From Pedobacter namyangjuensis (GTDB lineage: Bacteria > Bacteroidota > Bacteroidia > Sphingobacteriales > Sphingobacteriaceae), in NCBI RefSeq assembly GCF_003313325.1, contig NZ_QMHQ01000001.1, forward strand, positions 620,001-684,000: a stretch of 64,000 bases of DNA, read 5' to 3'. A program made the translations under genes and the position numbers. The notes under the pieces are model-generated. The model saw only the letters and a program-made list of their open reading frames with translations. It was not told the origin of the DNA and searched no databases. Positions 1 through 9,443 of this stretch are shown piece after piece (the first letter of the stretch is position 1; every line of letters begins with the position of its first letter).

Positions 1-186
1 TACCCGAATGCAGATTTTATGATTTTTTCGAGAAACGGAACTCAAGTATTTCAATCAAAAGGTTATGCTAAACCATTCGATGGGAAATTTAATGGCAAGT
101 TTTTGCCAACTGGTGTATATTATTACGTAATAGATCTAAAATCAGCGTGTGGTAAATTGACGGGTAGCTTAACAATTATAAGGTAA
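1..186 (+). CDS. C-terminal end of a T9SS type B-sorted secreted protein (partial)
   Basis: An open frame enters from the left edge and ends in TAA at 184-186. The visible 61 residues match the gliding-motility-associated (CHU_C-type) C-terminal sorting domain: an FSRNGTQVF strand, then FDGKFNGK, then LPTGVYYYVIDLK, and a final basic GSLTIIR end. The same pattern (FNRLGQIVY, FNGNRKGK, LPVGTYYYIIEL, GTINIIR) closes the complete protein at 8110-9438, so the two are paralogous at least in this domain. Type IX secretion would carry the protein across the outer membrane. The rest of the protein is outside the window, so its function cannot be stated. Confidence 0.8.
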   Translation, partial: YPNADFMIFSRNGTQVFQSKGYAKPFDGKFNGKFLPTGVYYYVIDLKSACGKLTGSLTIIR

Positions 187-217
187 GTGTTTCGTTTTTA
201 TACTCCAGCATTTTTTA

Positions 218-225
218 TACTTTTG
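218..225 (+). promoter_or_regulatory. Candidate promoter -7 box (TACTTTTG)
   Basis: TACTTTTG fits the Bacteroidota sigma-ABfr -7 consensus TAnnTTTG and lies 18 bp before the ATG at 243. A weak TTTC sequence about 25 bp upstream could be the -33 element. Inferred from sequence only. Confidence 0.45.
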
Positions 226-242
226 TAAACAATTATTTAGCT

Positions 243-458
243 ATGGCAAGTTTTACATTAACAGCAGAAAGTTGGGAGCGAGTAAAAATCAAATTCCTAA
301 GAAAATATCGCGACCTTACACAAGAGCAACTTTCTTTTTCTCCTGGCCAAGAAGACCAATTGGTGCAACAGCTAATGGGTTTGGTTAAACGTGATCAAAC
401 TTATATAGAATTTACTATTCGCAAGGCCTTAGCAGATCCCGCAGGTAACAGGCTTTAG
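243..458 (+). CDS. Small CsbD-like protein
   Basis: A 71-residue protein with no signal peptide or membrane segment. The pattern WERVKIKFLRKYRDLTQEQL, then FSPGQEDQL and a helical stretch with basic residues, resembles the CsbD-like stress-protein fold (W-x2-K-x-K-x4-Y-x2-LT-x2-DL, then G-x-E-D-x-L). The family is known for general-stress induction, but its biochemical role is unknown. It has its own candidate promoter and is followed 56 bp later by the S41 protease gene on the same strand. The family call rests on the motif pattern alone and could be wrong. Confidence 0.55.
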   Translation: MASFTLTAESWERVKIKFLRKYRDLTQEQLSFSPGQEDQLVQQLMGLVKRDQTYIEFTIRKALADPAGNRL

Positions 459-514
459 TATCGTTTTTAACTTTTAGCTATTTTTTGTAGTTTTACCTAT
501 TAATATCTGGGTAA

Positions 515-2206
515 ATGAGAAAGCTAAAAATTATCGTCCTGTTTTTTTCTATTGGTTTAGTTTCAGTTACGCTAGCCTTTAAAGAAGACTTATTTCAGGT
601 ATCCAAAAACCTAGATATTTTTGCTTCCTTATATAAAGAAGTAAGCATCAACTATGTTGATGAAACAAATCCGGCAGGTTTGATGAAGAGCAGCATCGAT
701 GCGATGTTATCAAATCTAGATCCTTATACAGAATACATTCCCGAGTCGGAGATTGAAGACTATAAACTCAAATACGTAAGCACGCAATACGGGGGTATTG
801 GTATTGGCACTCTATTTATCGATGGCAAACTTTTCGTAAACGAAGTAAGCGCCGGCAACCCCGCAAACAAACAAGATGTTAGGCCAGGCGATGAAATTGT
901 AAAGGTAAACGATATTGTGGTGCAGGGTAAGGATAGAAATCAAGTAAGTCAGCTTTTACGGGGTCCTAAAGGCAGTGCATTAAGTTTGGTAATTTTAAGA
1001 GATGGCGCCACAGTTAGTAAATCAATTGTAAGAGAAGAGATAAAACAGCCAAATGTTTCTTATTCTGGTTTGATAGATGGAAATATTGGCTACATCAAGT
1101 TAGATAAGTTTTTGGAAAATTCTGGTGCTGAGGTTAAACAAGCACTCGAAACAATAAACAAGGACAAGCCAAAAGGATTAATATTGGATTTGCGTAATAA
1201 TGGAGGCGGGATTTTGCAGGAGGCGGTTAAGATTGTGAATCTCTTTGTAGACAAGAATATTATGGTGGTTGTTCAAAAGGGAAGAAATCCTGAAAAAACA
1301 GTCACTTACAAAACCACAAATCAGCCAATAGCGGCACAGTTGCCACTCGTTGTTCTCGTTAATGCTTCATCAGCATCGGCATCAGAAATTGTTGCGGGTT
1401 CATTGCAGGATTTAGATAGGGCAGTGGTTGTTGGTCAGCGTAGTTTTGGTAAAGGATTGGTGCAACAAACATTTAACTTGCCCTACAATAGTTTAGTAAA
1501 AGTAACCGTAGCCAAATATTTTACCCCATCGGGGCGATGTATACAAGCGTTAGACTATGCGCATAAAGATGAAAATGGCATAGCCGAAAAATTTTCTGAC
1601 ACCGCAAAAACTGCATACGGAACAAAAGCCGGAAGAAAAGTTTATAATGGAAATGGCGTATATCCAGATGTATTTATAGAAGCAACTAAAGTTAGCCCTG
1701 TGGTTACCTCTATTATGAATAAAAGCCTATTTTTTAACTACGTTAATGCTTACAGGCGTACTCACCAGCAAATTGCCGATGTGAATAAATTTCAGCTAAA
1801 AGATGCAGACTATAATCAATTTGTAGCCTCTTTAAATGGCAAGGATTATTCCTATTCTTCTAAAACCGAAAAAGCATTAGAAGATTTAAGAAAAGAAGCA
1901 GAAAAGGAAAACAAAATAACGGCTATAAGTCAAGAGCTTGATAATTTGAAGTCGAAAATGCTATCTTCTAAAAAAAATGACCTAATTGCACATAAAGAGG
2001 AGCTTAAAAGAGTACTTGAGACACAAATTATTAGCAGATATTATTACGAAAGAGGAAAAGTAGAGCAGTCTTTTCAATACGATAAAGAAATAGCCCAAGC
2101 AAAATCTCTTTTTTCTAATCAAAATCAGATGTTAGCCATACTTCGAGGAGATGGAGACTTTAAAACTATAGGTAATCCGATAAAATCAAACAGTTTTAAT
2201 AATTAA
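515..2206 (+). CDS. S41 family C-terminal processing peptidase (Ctp/Prc type)
   Basis: A 563-residue periplasmic serine protease. An N-terminal hydrophobic segment (residues about 5-21) is a signal peptide or anchor. A PDZ domain follows (about 92-165, with YGGIGIG and RPGDEIVKVN), then the S41 catalytic core. The catalytic Ser288 (in SSASASE) and Lys313 (in SFGKG) are 25 residues apart, as in CtpA-type enzymes. LDLRNNGGG at about 225-233 is the conserved oxyanion-side loop. The C-terminal 150 residues are charged and helical, as in Bacteroidota homologues. Such enzymes trim or degrade periplasmic and lipoprotein substrates from the C terminus. It appears to be monocistronic, and the following 234 bp hold the susC promoter. 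Confidence 0.93.
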   Translation: MRKLKIIVLFFSIGLVSVTLAFKEDLFQVSKNLDIFASLYKEVSINYVDETNPAGLMKSSIDAMLSNLDPYTEYIPESEIEDYKLKYVSTQYGGIGIGTLFIDGKLFVNEVSAGNPANKQDVRPGDEIVKVNDIVVQGKDRNQVSQLLRGPKGSALSLVILRDGATVSKSIVREEIKQPNVSYSGLIDGNIGYIKLDKFLENSGAEVKQALETINKDKPKGLILDLRNNGGGILQEAVKIVNLFVDKNIMVVVQKGRNPEKTVTYKTTNQPIAAQLPLVVLVNASSASASEIVAGSLQDLDRAVVVGQRSFGKGLVQQTFNLPYNSLVKVTVAKYFTPSGRCIQALDYAHKDENGIAEKFSDTAKTAYGTKAGRKVYNGNGVYPDVFIEATKVSPVVTSIMNKSLFFNYVNAYRRTHQQIADVNKFQLKDADYNQFVASLNGKDYSYSSKTEKALEDLRKEAEKENKITAISQELDNLKSKMLSSKKNDLIAHKEELKRVLETQIISRYYYERGKVEQSFQYDKEIAQAKSLFSNQNQMLAILRGDGDFKTIGNPIKSNSFNN

Positions 2207-2440
2207 AACGGTCATTGTTAACTAAGTTTTAAGTTAACGAGTTCATTTTAACCGAATTGAAAACGTTACATTTCATGTTAAACAATAAAGTGTTAAAAAG
2301 TGTTAAAAATTAAACTATTGGTTTACAGTTGTTTACGTGTTGTTTTTAATATTTTAACACATTGATATTTTGATATTGGTATAGGAATCCTCATATTTAG
2401 AGATTAAATAACTATTAACTAACCTAAATTTTATTAATTT

Positions 2441-5400
2441 ATGAAAAAACTTGTACTAAGTTTATTCATCTTGTGTACACTAACTGTTGCTGCATTCGCT
2501 CAAGAACGCACCATAACAGGTACTGTAAAAGCAAGTGAAGACGGACTACCTATCCCAGGTGCATCCGTTAAAGTAAAAGAAGCGCCAACCGTTGGTACAA
2601 CAACAAGCGCTGATGGTAAGTTTTCATTAAAAGTTCCTGCAAATGCAAAAACTTTAACGATTTCTTATTTAGGATATAACACTCAAGAGGTGGCTATATC
2701 AGGTAATACTATTAATGCGTCTTTAGTTTTAGATTCTAAGACTTTAGATCAGGTTGTAATTACAGCGGGTGGTGTTACCATCAAACGTCGTGAGCAAGGT
2801 AACCAAGCTACTACAATTAGATCTCAAGAGTTAACTCAAGCAAAAGCATTTAACGTTGCTAGTGCTTTAACTGGTAAAGTTGCTGGTTTGCAAGTTAACG
2901 CTGTAAGTTCTGGTGTTAACCCTAACGTTCGTTTGGTATTGCGTGGTAACCGTTCGTTACTTGGTAACAACCAAGCTTTAGTTGTTGTGGATAACGTTAT
3001 CGTTCCTAACAACATTTTAGGTAACTTGAACCCAGAGGATATTGAGAACGTAGAGGTGTTAAACGGTGCTGGTGCAGCTTCTCTTTACGGTTCAGATGCA
3101 TCTAACGGTGCGTTAATCATCACTACTAAAACTGGTAAAAGAGGTGTAACTGCTATCTCTGTAGGTCAAACTATTAACGTAGAAGAAGTAAGTTTCTTGC
3201 CTCAATTACAGTATGAATTCGGTTCGGGTACAGGTAACGACGATGTTCCAACTTATACTCCTTACGAAAACCAACAGTACGGTCCAAGATTTGACGGTTC
3301 AATGAGAGTGATTGGTAAGCCATTAGTAGATGGATCAATCCAAACTGTACAATATTCTCCTTCTTCTCAAAACAAAGATGCTTTCTGGGAAACTGGTTTG
3401 TCTAGCCAAACAGATTTTAGTATCCAATCTGGTGATGATAAAGGTTCTTATTATTTATCTTCTCAGTATTTTGATCAAGTTGGTACACTTAAAAATGATG
3501 ACTACAATCGTTTTACAATTAGATTAAACGGTAAAAAAGATTTGGGTAACGGTGTAGAATTTACTTTCAACACTAACTATATCCAAAATAGATACGATTT
3601 AACTACTGCAACTTCTGCAGTTTTTGATAACGTGTTACAATCTCCTGGTCAAATTCCATTGACTTCTTATCAAGATTGGAGAAATGATAAATTTGCAAAT
3701 CCAAACGGATATTACAACGAATATTATCAAAACCCATATTTCGCTATTGATAATAGCAGAAGCCAAACTAGAAATGATTATTTAACTGGTAACGTACAGG
3801 TTAAATGGTATCCAATTAAACCATTATCTTTCTTGTTCCGCGTTAGTTTAAATACGCAAAACTATTCTAACAAAGCATGGACTAACCAATTCACTTATTC
3901 TGCGTACAGAAAAGCGTTAACATCAAACTTTAACAATATTCAAGGTAACGTAAGTGATGGTTCTGGTTTCAGTACTCAAATTAACCCGGAGTTCCAGGCG
4001 CAGTACATCGAAAAAATTACTAAAGATTTATCTTTAAATGTAATTTTGGGTGCAAGTGCTAGAAGCAACACTGCAAAGGGCGTTAACGTTAGTGCAGGAA
4101 GTTTAGTACAACCAGATTTGTTTAACGTTAGCAACACGGTAGTAAATCCTGGAGCAAGCGAAAGTAACTCAACAGTACGCCAAATGGGTGTATATGCGGA
4201 TGCTCGTTTAGGTTTCAGAGATTATTTATACTTACACGTTACTGGTAGAAATGACTGGAGATCAGTATTGGCGAAAGAAAACAGATCGTTCTTCTATCCA
4301 TCAGCAGATATTGCGTTTATTGCAACTGATGCATTAGATTTCTTAAAAAATTCAAAAGTAATCAACTCTTTAAAGTTAAGAGCTGGTGTATCTAAAGTAG
4401 GTTTGGTTAACATTGGTGCTTATGCATTATTGCCAACTTACGGTCAGGCTTTTGGATATCCTTATAATGGTGTTGCTGGTTATACATTAGGTAACCGTAT
4501 CGTTGCACCTAACATTAACCCAGAGATTACAACTTCATTAGAAGGTGGTATCGATTTCGAGTTGTTACAATCAAGAATCACGGGTAGTGTAACTGCTTAT
4601 AAATCTAATACAACAGATCAAACTGTGCCAATCAACATTCCTTCTTCTACAGGTTTTACTTCATACTTAACTAACACTGGTGAAGTTGAAAACATTGGTT
4701 TAGAAACTGCAGTTAGAGGTGTAGTTGTTAGAAACCAAACTACTGGTTTAGAAGTAACTGTTGGAGCTAACTATACTTACAATCAAAACGAGGTTCTTTC
4801 AATTAGTAATGATTTGCCTCAGTTAGGTTTAGGTAGTTTTGGTACTGCACAAATTGTTGCAATGCCGAACAATCCTTTCCCTTTCTTAAAAGGTACTACT
4901 TATGTGAGAGACGATCAAGGTAGAATTATTGTTGATAGAGTTACAGGTTTCCCTGCTGCAACTACAACAATATCAGACTTTGGCAATACAGAACCAAAAC
5001 ACCGTTTAGGTTTAGATGCAACAGCTGCATACAAAGGTTTCAGATTAGCAGCATTGTTTGAATATAGAGGTGGTTTTGTAATGTACAACGGTGCTTCTAG
5101 TTTCGATTTCTCTGGAGCTGGTATCAGAACAACTTACTTCAATCGTGAGCGTTTTGTAGTTCCAAATTCATCTTATTTAGATCCAGTAACTAACACTTAT
5201 GTTGCTAATACTAGCATCACGACTAGAACTGGTGGTGTAGATTTCTGGACTAACGGACCTACAAATACAGGGGTTGATGAGAATTATTTATATTCTGCTG
5301 CATTCTGGAAATTACGTGAGGTTTCTTTAAGTTACGATTTGCCAAAATCTATATTAGGTAACATCAAGTATATCAAAGGTGCACGTATTAGTGTTCAAGG

Positions 5401-5554
5401 TAGAAACTTGTTCTTGTGGACTCCTAAAACGAACATCTATACAGATCCAGAATATAGTGCTTTAGGTTCTGACAGTAATGCAATTGGTTTTACCAGTTTA
5501 GGTCAAACTCCTCCTTCTAGATTCTTTGGTGCAACGCTTTCATTAACATTATAA
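2441..5554 (+). CDS. SusC/RagA family TonB-linked outer-membrane transporter
   Basis: A 1037-residue protein with a signal peptide ending at AFAQ (residue 21). A carboxypeptidase-regulatory-like domain (about 23-97) is followed by a TonB plug (about 115-230, with LRGNRSLLGNN, NPEDIENVEVL, ASLYGSDASNGALIITTK) and a long beta-barrel rich in aromatic and alternating residues, ending in a short hydrophobic strand (ATLSLTL). SusC proteins import ligands too large for porins, working under a SusD lid and energised by TonB. The susD partner begins 11 bp downstream. No glycosidase, sigma/anti-sigma pair or hybrid kinase accompanies it, so the substrate is unknown. Uniform codon choice (AAC, GGT, TTA) suggests high expression (inference). 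The 234-bp leader holds the direct repeat GTGTTAAAAA at 2290-2310. Confidence 0.95.
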   Translation: MKKLVLSLFILCTLTVAAFAQERTITGTVKASEDGLPIPGASVKVKEAPTVGTTTSADGKFSLKVPANAKTLTISYLGYNTQEVAISGNTINASLVLDSKTLDQVVITAGGVTIKRREQGNQATTIRSQELTQAKAFNVASALTGKVAGLQVNAVSSGVNPNVRLVLRGNRSLLGNNQALVVVDNVIVPNNILGNLNPEDIENVEVLNGAGAASLYGSDASNGALIITTKTGKRGVTAISVGQTINVEEVSFLPQLQYEFGSGTGNDDVPTYTPYENQQYGPRFDGSMRVIGKPLVDGSIQTVQYSPSSQNKDAFWETGLSSQTDFSIQSGDDKGSYYLSSQYFDQVGTLKNDDYNRFTIRLNGKKDLGNGVEFTFNTNYIQNRYDLTTATSAVFDNVLQSPGQIPLTSYQDWRNDKFANPNGYYNEYYQNPYFAIDNSRSQTRNDYLTGNVQVKWYPIKPLSFLFRVSLNTQNYSNKAWTNQFTYSAYRKALTSNFNNIQGNVSDGSGFSTQINPEFQAQYIEKITKDLSLNVILGASARSNTAKGVNVSAGSLVQPDLFNVSNTVVNPGASESNSTVRQMGVYADARLGFRDYLYLHVTGRNDWRSVLAKENRSFFYPSADIAFIATDALDFLKNSKVINSLKLRAGVSKVGLVNIGAYALLPTYGQAFGYPYNGVAGYTLGNRIVAPNINPEITTSLEGGIDFELLQSRITGSVTAYKSNTTDQTVPINIPSSTGFTSYLTNTGEVENIGLETAVRGVVVRNQTTGLEVTVGANYTYNQNEVLSISNDLPQLGLGSFGTAQIVAMPNNPFPFLKGTTYVRDDQGRIIVDRVTGFPAATTTISDFGNTEPKHRLGLDATAAYKGFRLAALFEYRGGFVMYNGASSFDFSGAGIRTTYFNRERFVVPNSSYLDPVTNTYVANTSITTRTGGVDFWTNGPTNTGVDENYLYSAAFWKLREVSLSYDLPKSILGNIKYIKGARISVQGRNLFLWTPKTNIYTDPEYSALGSDSNAIGFTSLGQTPPSRFFGATLSLTL

Positions 5555-5565
5555 TTAGAAGAAAT

Positions 5566-7167
5566 ATGAAAAAGATAATTAATGGTTTATTAATAGGTGC
5601 GATTGCTGTAGGATTTTCTTCTTGCGAAAAGTACCTTGATGTAAACACTAACCCAAATAACCCAACTTCAGTTACTGCAGATTTAATTTTGCCTCAAGCT
5701 ATAGTTGGTTCGGCTTCGGTAACAAATACTTTTAGCCAAAACTTGAACTTTGTAAGCGGATCTTTCGCTAACGTTGGTGGAGTTGGTGGTTATGGTGCAA
5801 CTCTAACACAAGCATACACAACCAGCAGTTTTAACGGTATGTGGACTTCAAGTTACGACAACTTGCAGGATTATAAAAATGTATTGGATGCTAATGCTGG
5901 CGATGGTACTAGAGTTTTTACCACTTCAATCGCTAGAATTATGACAGCTTACGGGTTCGCTCGTTTAGTTGATCAGTACAATGATATTCCTTATAGCGAC
6001 GCTTTAAAAGGTAGACTTTCATTAGCTCCTAAATATGATAAAGCTGCAGATATCTACAAAGCTTTAATTAAGGAAATCGATGAATCTATTGCTGCAATTA
6101 CCGCTGGACAAGCAGCTCCTGCTACTGCAGAGATCAAAGTTGTTCCTACTACTATAGACCCTTTGTTTAAAGGTGATATGAACAAATGGAAACGTTTTGC
6201 GAATACTTTAAAATTACGTATGTTGGTTAAAATGGCTGGCGTTCCTGATTTGAATTCTTACGCACTTCCATTATTTAGTACTTTAGGTGCTATTGGTTAC
6301 ATCCAAGATGATGCTTTGGTAAATCCAGGTTATTTAAAAGAACCAGGTAGACAAAATCCTAACTTCGCGTCATTAGCATCAAATGCTACTAACGTACGTA
6401 GCCAAGGTCAAGCTACTACTACTAAATGGATGTTAACGTTTTATAATGGTAACAAAATTAACGATAATGGTAGAGGTTCAGTAATTTTCAGAAGTTTCCC
6501 TAATACGCCATCTAACCAATTAGGTGATGAAACATCTGCAGCGGTTGCAGCTATTGCAACTTATACTGCTTGGTTTACAGGTACAGATTTTAATACGCCA
6601 GGTTTAGGTGTTGCTAAATACTCTACTCAAGGTCAGCCAGTGTTCTTAAAAGCAGAAGCAGATTTGTTATTAGCAGAGGCAGAAGCCAGAGGTTATTTAA
6701 CGTCTGCAGATTTTGGTGCTACTTCATTTGCTAATGGTGTTAAAGCCTCATACAATTATTTGTATAAAAACGCTTCTGATGCCCCTACAAAAACAACTGC
6801 AGAAGTTAACACTTGGTTTGCTTCTTATATAACTGCAAACCCGGGTAATGCATTAGTAGATTATTCATTAGCCACAACTACACTTGCAAGAGTAGAGGCT
6901 ATTAGCACGCAAAAATATATCGCTTTAGCTAACATTATGAATGACGAAGCTTTTAATGAATATAGACGTACTGGTTTCCCTCGTACCGTAACAGCTGGAG
7001 CAGCATCGCCGACGTTAACTTTTGCTTCTAGATCTTCTGTAGCAACTTCTCCAGATAGAATTATTACTAGAGTATTGTATCCACAACAAGAATTTAACTT
7101 GAATCCAAGTAATGTTCCTACTGGAATTAGCTTATATACTTCTAAAATATTTTGGGACGTAAATTAA
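5566..7167 (+). CDS. SusD/RagB family nutrient-binding lipoprotein (SusD-like_2 type)
   Basis: A 533-residue lipoprotein. The lipobox is GFSSC with Cys20 and is followed by EKYLDVNTNPNNPT, the usual start of SusD-like_2 proteins. The body is helical with TPR-like segments: GMWTSSYDNLQDYKNVLD, then LARIMTAYGF-like and NDIPYSDAL, then FLKAEADLLLAEAEARGYL late in the chain, and a C-terminal NEYRRTGFPR. SusD proteins sit on the cell surface as the lid of the SusC channel and bind the ligand. It is co-transcribed with susC (11-bp gap) and with the downstream DUF1735 lipoprotein (5 bp to the first ATG). The ligand cannot be inferred. Confidence 0.93.
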   Translation: MKKIINGLLIGAIAVGFSSCEKYLDVNTNPNNPTSVTADLILPQAIVGSASVTNTFSQNLNFVSGSFANVGGVGGYGATLTQAYTTSSFNGMWTSSYDNLQDYKNVLDANAGDGTRVFTTSIARIMTAYGFARLVDQYNDIPYSDALKGRLSLAPKYDKAADIYKALIKEIDESIAAITAGQAAPATAEIKVVPTTIDPLFKGDMNKWKRFANTLKLRMLVKMAGVPDLNSYALPLFSTLGAIGYIQDDALVNPGYLKEPGRQNPNFASLASNATNVRSQGQATTTKWMLTFYNGNKINDNGRGSVIFRSFPNTPSNQLGDETSAAVAAIATYTAWFTGTDFNTPGLGVAKYSTQGQPVFLKAEADLLLAEAEARGYLTSADFGATSFANGVKASYNYLYKNASDAPTKTTAEVNTWFASYITANPGNALVDYSLATTTLARVEAISTQKYIALANIMNDEAFNEYRRTGFPRTVTAGAASPTLTFASRSSVATSPDRIITRVLYPQQEFNLNPSNVPTGISLYTSKIFWDVN

Positions 7168-7172
7168 TTTTA

Positions 7173-8039
7173 ATGAAAATCATGAAAAAATATTTTTATA
7201 AATCTGTTGCCGCACTAATCGCGGTTGCAACGCTATCATCTTGTTTGAAAGATGATAGATTGGTTCTTGATCCCGAAAAAGGTACAAACGTTATTGAGTT
7301 TGTTAACCCGGCTCAAATTAACCACGTAGGTAGTACTACAGCATTATACGTAATGAGCTATCCAGTTTCTAGTACTTTACAGGTAATTCCTTTAGAGGTT
7401 AGTTACTCAGGTCCTGCTGATGGCGCTCCTGAAGACATTGTTGTTAACTTAGCAGTAGGTGGTCAAGCAATAATTGATCAGTACAACAATGAGCAAGGTG
7501 AAAGCTATACTTTGATGCCAACATCTTGGTACTCATTAGGTGCTACTTCTGTAACTATTCCAAAAGGGCAGAAAAGAGCTAGTTTTAATGTTAGTATTAA
7601 TACAAGTTTATTTGATTTAACTAAACCCTATGTAGTGCCATTAACAATCAGCAGTGTTTCTTCTGGTACAATTAGCACTAACTTCAGTAAAATCTTAATA
7701 AACTTTGGTGCTAAAAATGCGGTAGATGGTTTATACAACTATAAAACTTCTGCTACAACTTCATTAGTTGCGAATGCTAATTTTAATAATGTACCTTTGG
7801 TAACAGCTGGTCCTAATACAGTTAGAACTAACTTGTTAGATACTTATTCTAACATTATTACTTATAACATCGACTTCACTACAAATAAAGCTACTGTTGT
7901 AAGTGTGGTTAGCTCAATTGGTACACCGATTACAGATCCGGTTAGTAATTGGAACCCTGCTACTAAAGTTTTGTACGTAAAATGGACGGCTGGTGCACGT
8001 CAATTCGAAGAAACTTATACTTATACAGGTGTAAGATAG
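7173..8039 (+). CDS. DUF1735 (BT_3987-like) surface lipoprotein
   Basis: The preferred start is the ATG at 7173 (or 7182), giving about 288 residues beginning MKIMKKYFYKSVAAL. Starting farther upstream would run into the susD coding end. The lipobox LSSC is followed by LKDD, an acidic/lysine tail resembling the lipoprotein export signal that sends Bacteroidota lipoproteins to the cell surface. The mature part has an early beta domain (GSTTALYVMSYPVS, VIPLEVSYSGP, ITIPKGQKRASFNV-like, YVVPLTISSV) typical of DUF1735, followed by a C-terminal domain ending FEETYTYTGVR. It is the third gene of the susCD operon and probably an accessory binding protein. A strong terminator follows at 8056. Confidence 0.85.
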   Translation: MKIMKKYFYKSVAALIAVATLSSCLKDDRLVLDPEKGTNVIEFVNPAQINHVGSTTALYVMSYPVSSTLQVIPLEVSYSGPADGAPEDIVVNLAVGGQAIIDQYNNEQGESYTLMPTSWYSLGATSVTIPKGQKRASFNVSINTSLFDLTKPYVVPLTISSVSSGTISTNFSKILINFGAKNAVDGLYNYKTSATTSLVANANFNNVPLVTAGPNTVRTNLLDTYSNIITYNIDFTTNKATVVSVVSSIGTPITDPVSNWNPATKVLYVKWTAGARQFEETYTYTGVR

Positions 8040-8055
8040 TATTAGATTTTATTTT

Positions 8056-8088
8056 AAAAAGGCCACCTATCAGGTGGCCTTTTTTTTT
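8056..8088 (+). terminator. Rho-independent terminator of the susCD operon
   Basis: A perfect 8-bp stem GGCCACCT/AGGTGGCC (8061-8068 with 8072-8079) has a 3-nt loop, is extended by A-T pairs, and is followed by nine T. It begins 16 bp after the DUF1735 stop. Confidence 0.93.
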
Positions 8089-8109
8089 ATATTTAGTTTT
8101 TTAGTTTCA

Positions 8110-9438
8110 ATGCAGAGCGTACCAAGATTTTTTCTTTCGGTTATTTTAGTGCTTTTGGTTAGTCAAAATTGCATTGCACAAAACTGTGTGCTTTTTAACT
8201 TAACCAATGTAGTGCTTACCAAACCAGATTGTAAGGATAATAGAGGTTCTATTACAGGTATAACTGCAACCGGTGCAGTATCTTACCGCTGGATAGATGA
8301 TTTTGGGAATGTTGTTTCTACAAGCTTAAATTTGGTAAATGCCAGTGCTGGAACATACCAGTTAGTGGGTATAACAGCAGATGGTTGCGAAAACTCAACA
8401 CTGGTTACATTGCCACCCGGCGGTACACCTATAAACGGTTATCTGGTATATGGCATAAATACGTCGTGTGGAGCCAATAATGGGAGTTTTCATATTGTCA
8501 CAGCAAATTCAAGTATTCCGGAGGGTATAAGATGGGTGGATGCGCAGAACAATACGGTTGGCACTGATGTAAATGTTTATGGGCTTTCTAATGGTATTTA
8601 TAGATTATATTTGAAGAATAAAGAAGGTTGCGAGGTGATTCATACTACAGCTTCCTTAACAAGCAGAGGTAAATTAGATGTTTCTTTTGGTGACGCGTTT
8701 ATAAAAAACGATACCTGCAACAGGAGTATTGGTGCAGTAAACGGTCTAAAGATAATAAGTGGCGTTAATCCAATACTAGTAAAATGGTTTGATGAACAAC
8801 AAAATGTGGTAAGTACTAACCTTAATTTAAACAATGTGTCTGCTGGCAAATACAAGGTTTTGATAACCGATAGTTGCGGAGTTGATCCATTTGAAGAGTC
8901 TTTTGAAATAATAAACAGCGACATAAGTTTGGCAAAGCCAAATGTTGCTGATATAAAGCTTTGTAGTCCAGGTTTGGCAAATATTGAGGTTATTAACCCG
9001 CAGATTGGTAGATATAGAATTTACGATTCGCAGCAATCTCCCTATCCAATCCATGAAGGTGTATCTGGTAGTTTCGAATTCCAGGCTAATATAGATAGAA
9101 AGGTGTATGTGTCGTTTGCAAGCGGAGATTGTGAAAGTGAGCGTACCGAAGTTGATATAGCAATTGGTGTTTCTGCCAAAAAACTGCCAAATGCTATCAG
9201 CCCCAATGGTGATGGCGTGAATGATGAATGGAATTTAAGTTGGTTGACTTATTATCCAGCTGCTTCGGCAAAAATTTTTAATCGACTTGGACAGATTGTA
9301 TATAGCTATAATAACCAAGAAATGTTTTTCAATGGAAACAGAAAAGGCAAAGCTTTACCAGTTGGCACGTACTATTATATTATCGAATTAGGTAAAGACT
9401 GCAGCTTAATTAGGGGAACGATTAATATAATTAGGTAA
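8110..9438 (+). CDS. T9SS type B-sorted repeat surface protein
   Basis: The start is set at ATG 8110, which gives a clean signal peptide (MQSVPRFFLSVILVLLVSQN, cleavage after CIAQ). A longer frame from 8074 would begin inside the terminator. The 443-residue product has three diverged repeats of about 85 residues, each with a Cys-x-N-x-GSI-like start, a W-x-D strand and a closing NLNNVSAGxYxxxITD-type segment. It ends with the type IX type B sorting domain (LPNAISPNGDGVNDEW, FNRLGQIVY, LPVGTYYYII, GTINIIR). It is exported through the type IX system and is probably an adhesin or cell-surface scaffold (inference). It converges on the ferredoxin gene with a 5-bp gap and no separate terminator. 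Confidence 0.88.
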   Translation: MQSVPRFFLSVILVLLVSQNCIAQNCVLFNLTNVVLTKPDCKDNRGSITGITATGAVSYRWIDDFGNVVSTSLNLVNASAGTYQLVGITADGCENSTLVTLPPGGTPINGYLVYGINTSCGANNGSFHIVTANSSIPEGIRWVDAQNNTVGTDVNVYGLSNGIYRLYLKNKEGCEVIHTTASLTSRGKLDVSFGDAFIKNDTCNRSIGAVNGLKIISGVNPILVKWFDEQQNVVSTNLNLNNVSAGKYKVLITDSCGVDPFEESFEIINSDISLAKPNVADIKLCSPGLANIEVINPQIGRYRIYDSQQSPYPIHEGVSGSFEFQANIDRKVYVSFASGDCESERTEVDIAIGVSAKKLPNAISPNGDGVNDEWNLSWLTYYPAASAKIFNRLGQIVYSYNNQEMFFNGNRKGKALPVGTYYYIIELGKDCSLIRGTINIIR

Positions 9439-9443
9439 GTGCA

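Noticed and set aside
8074-8109. An upstream start for the T9SS repeat protein
   Set aside because: It would begin inside the terminator stem of the susCD operon and spoil the signal peptide; ATG 8110 fits better.
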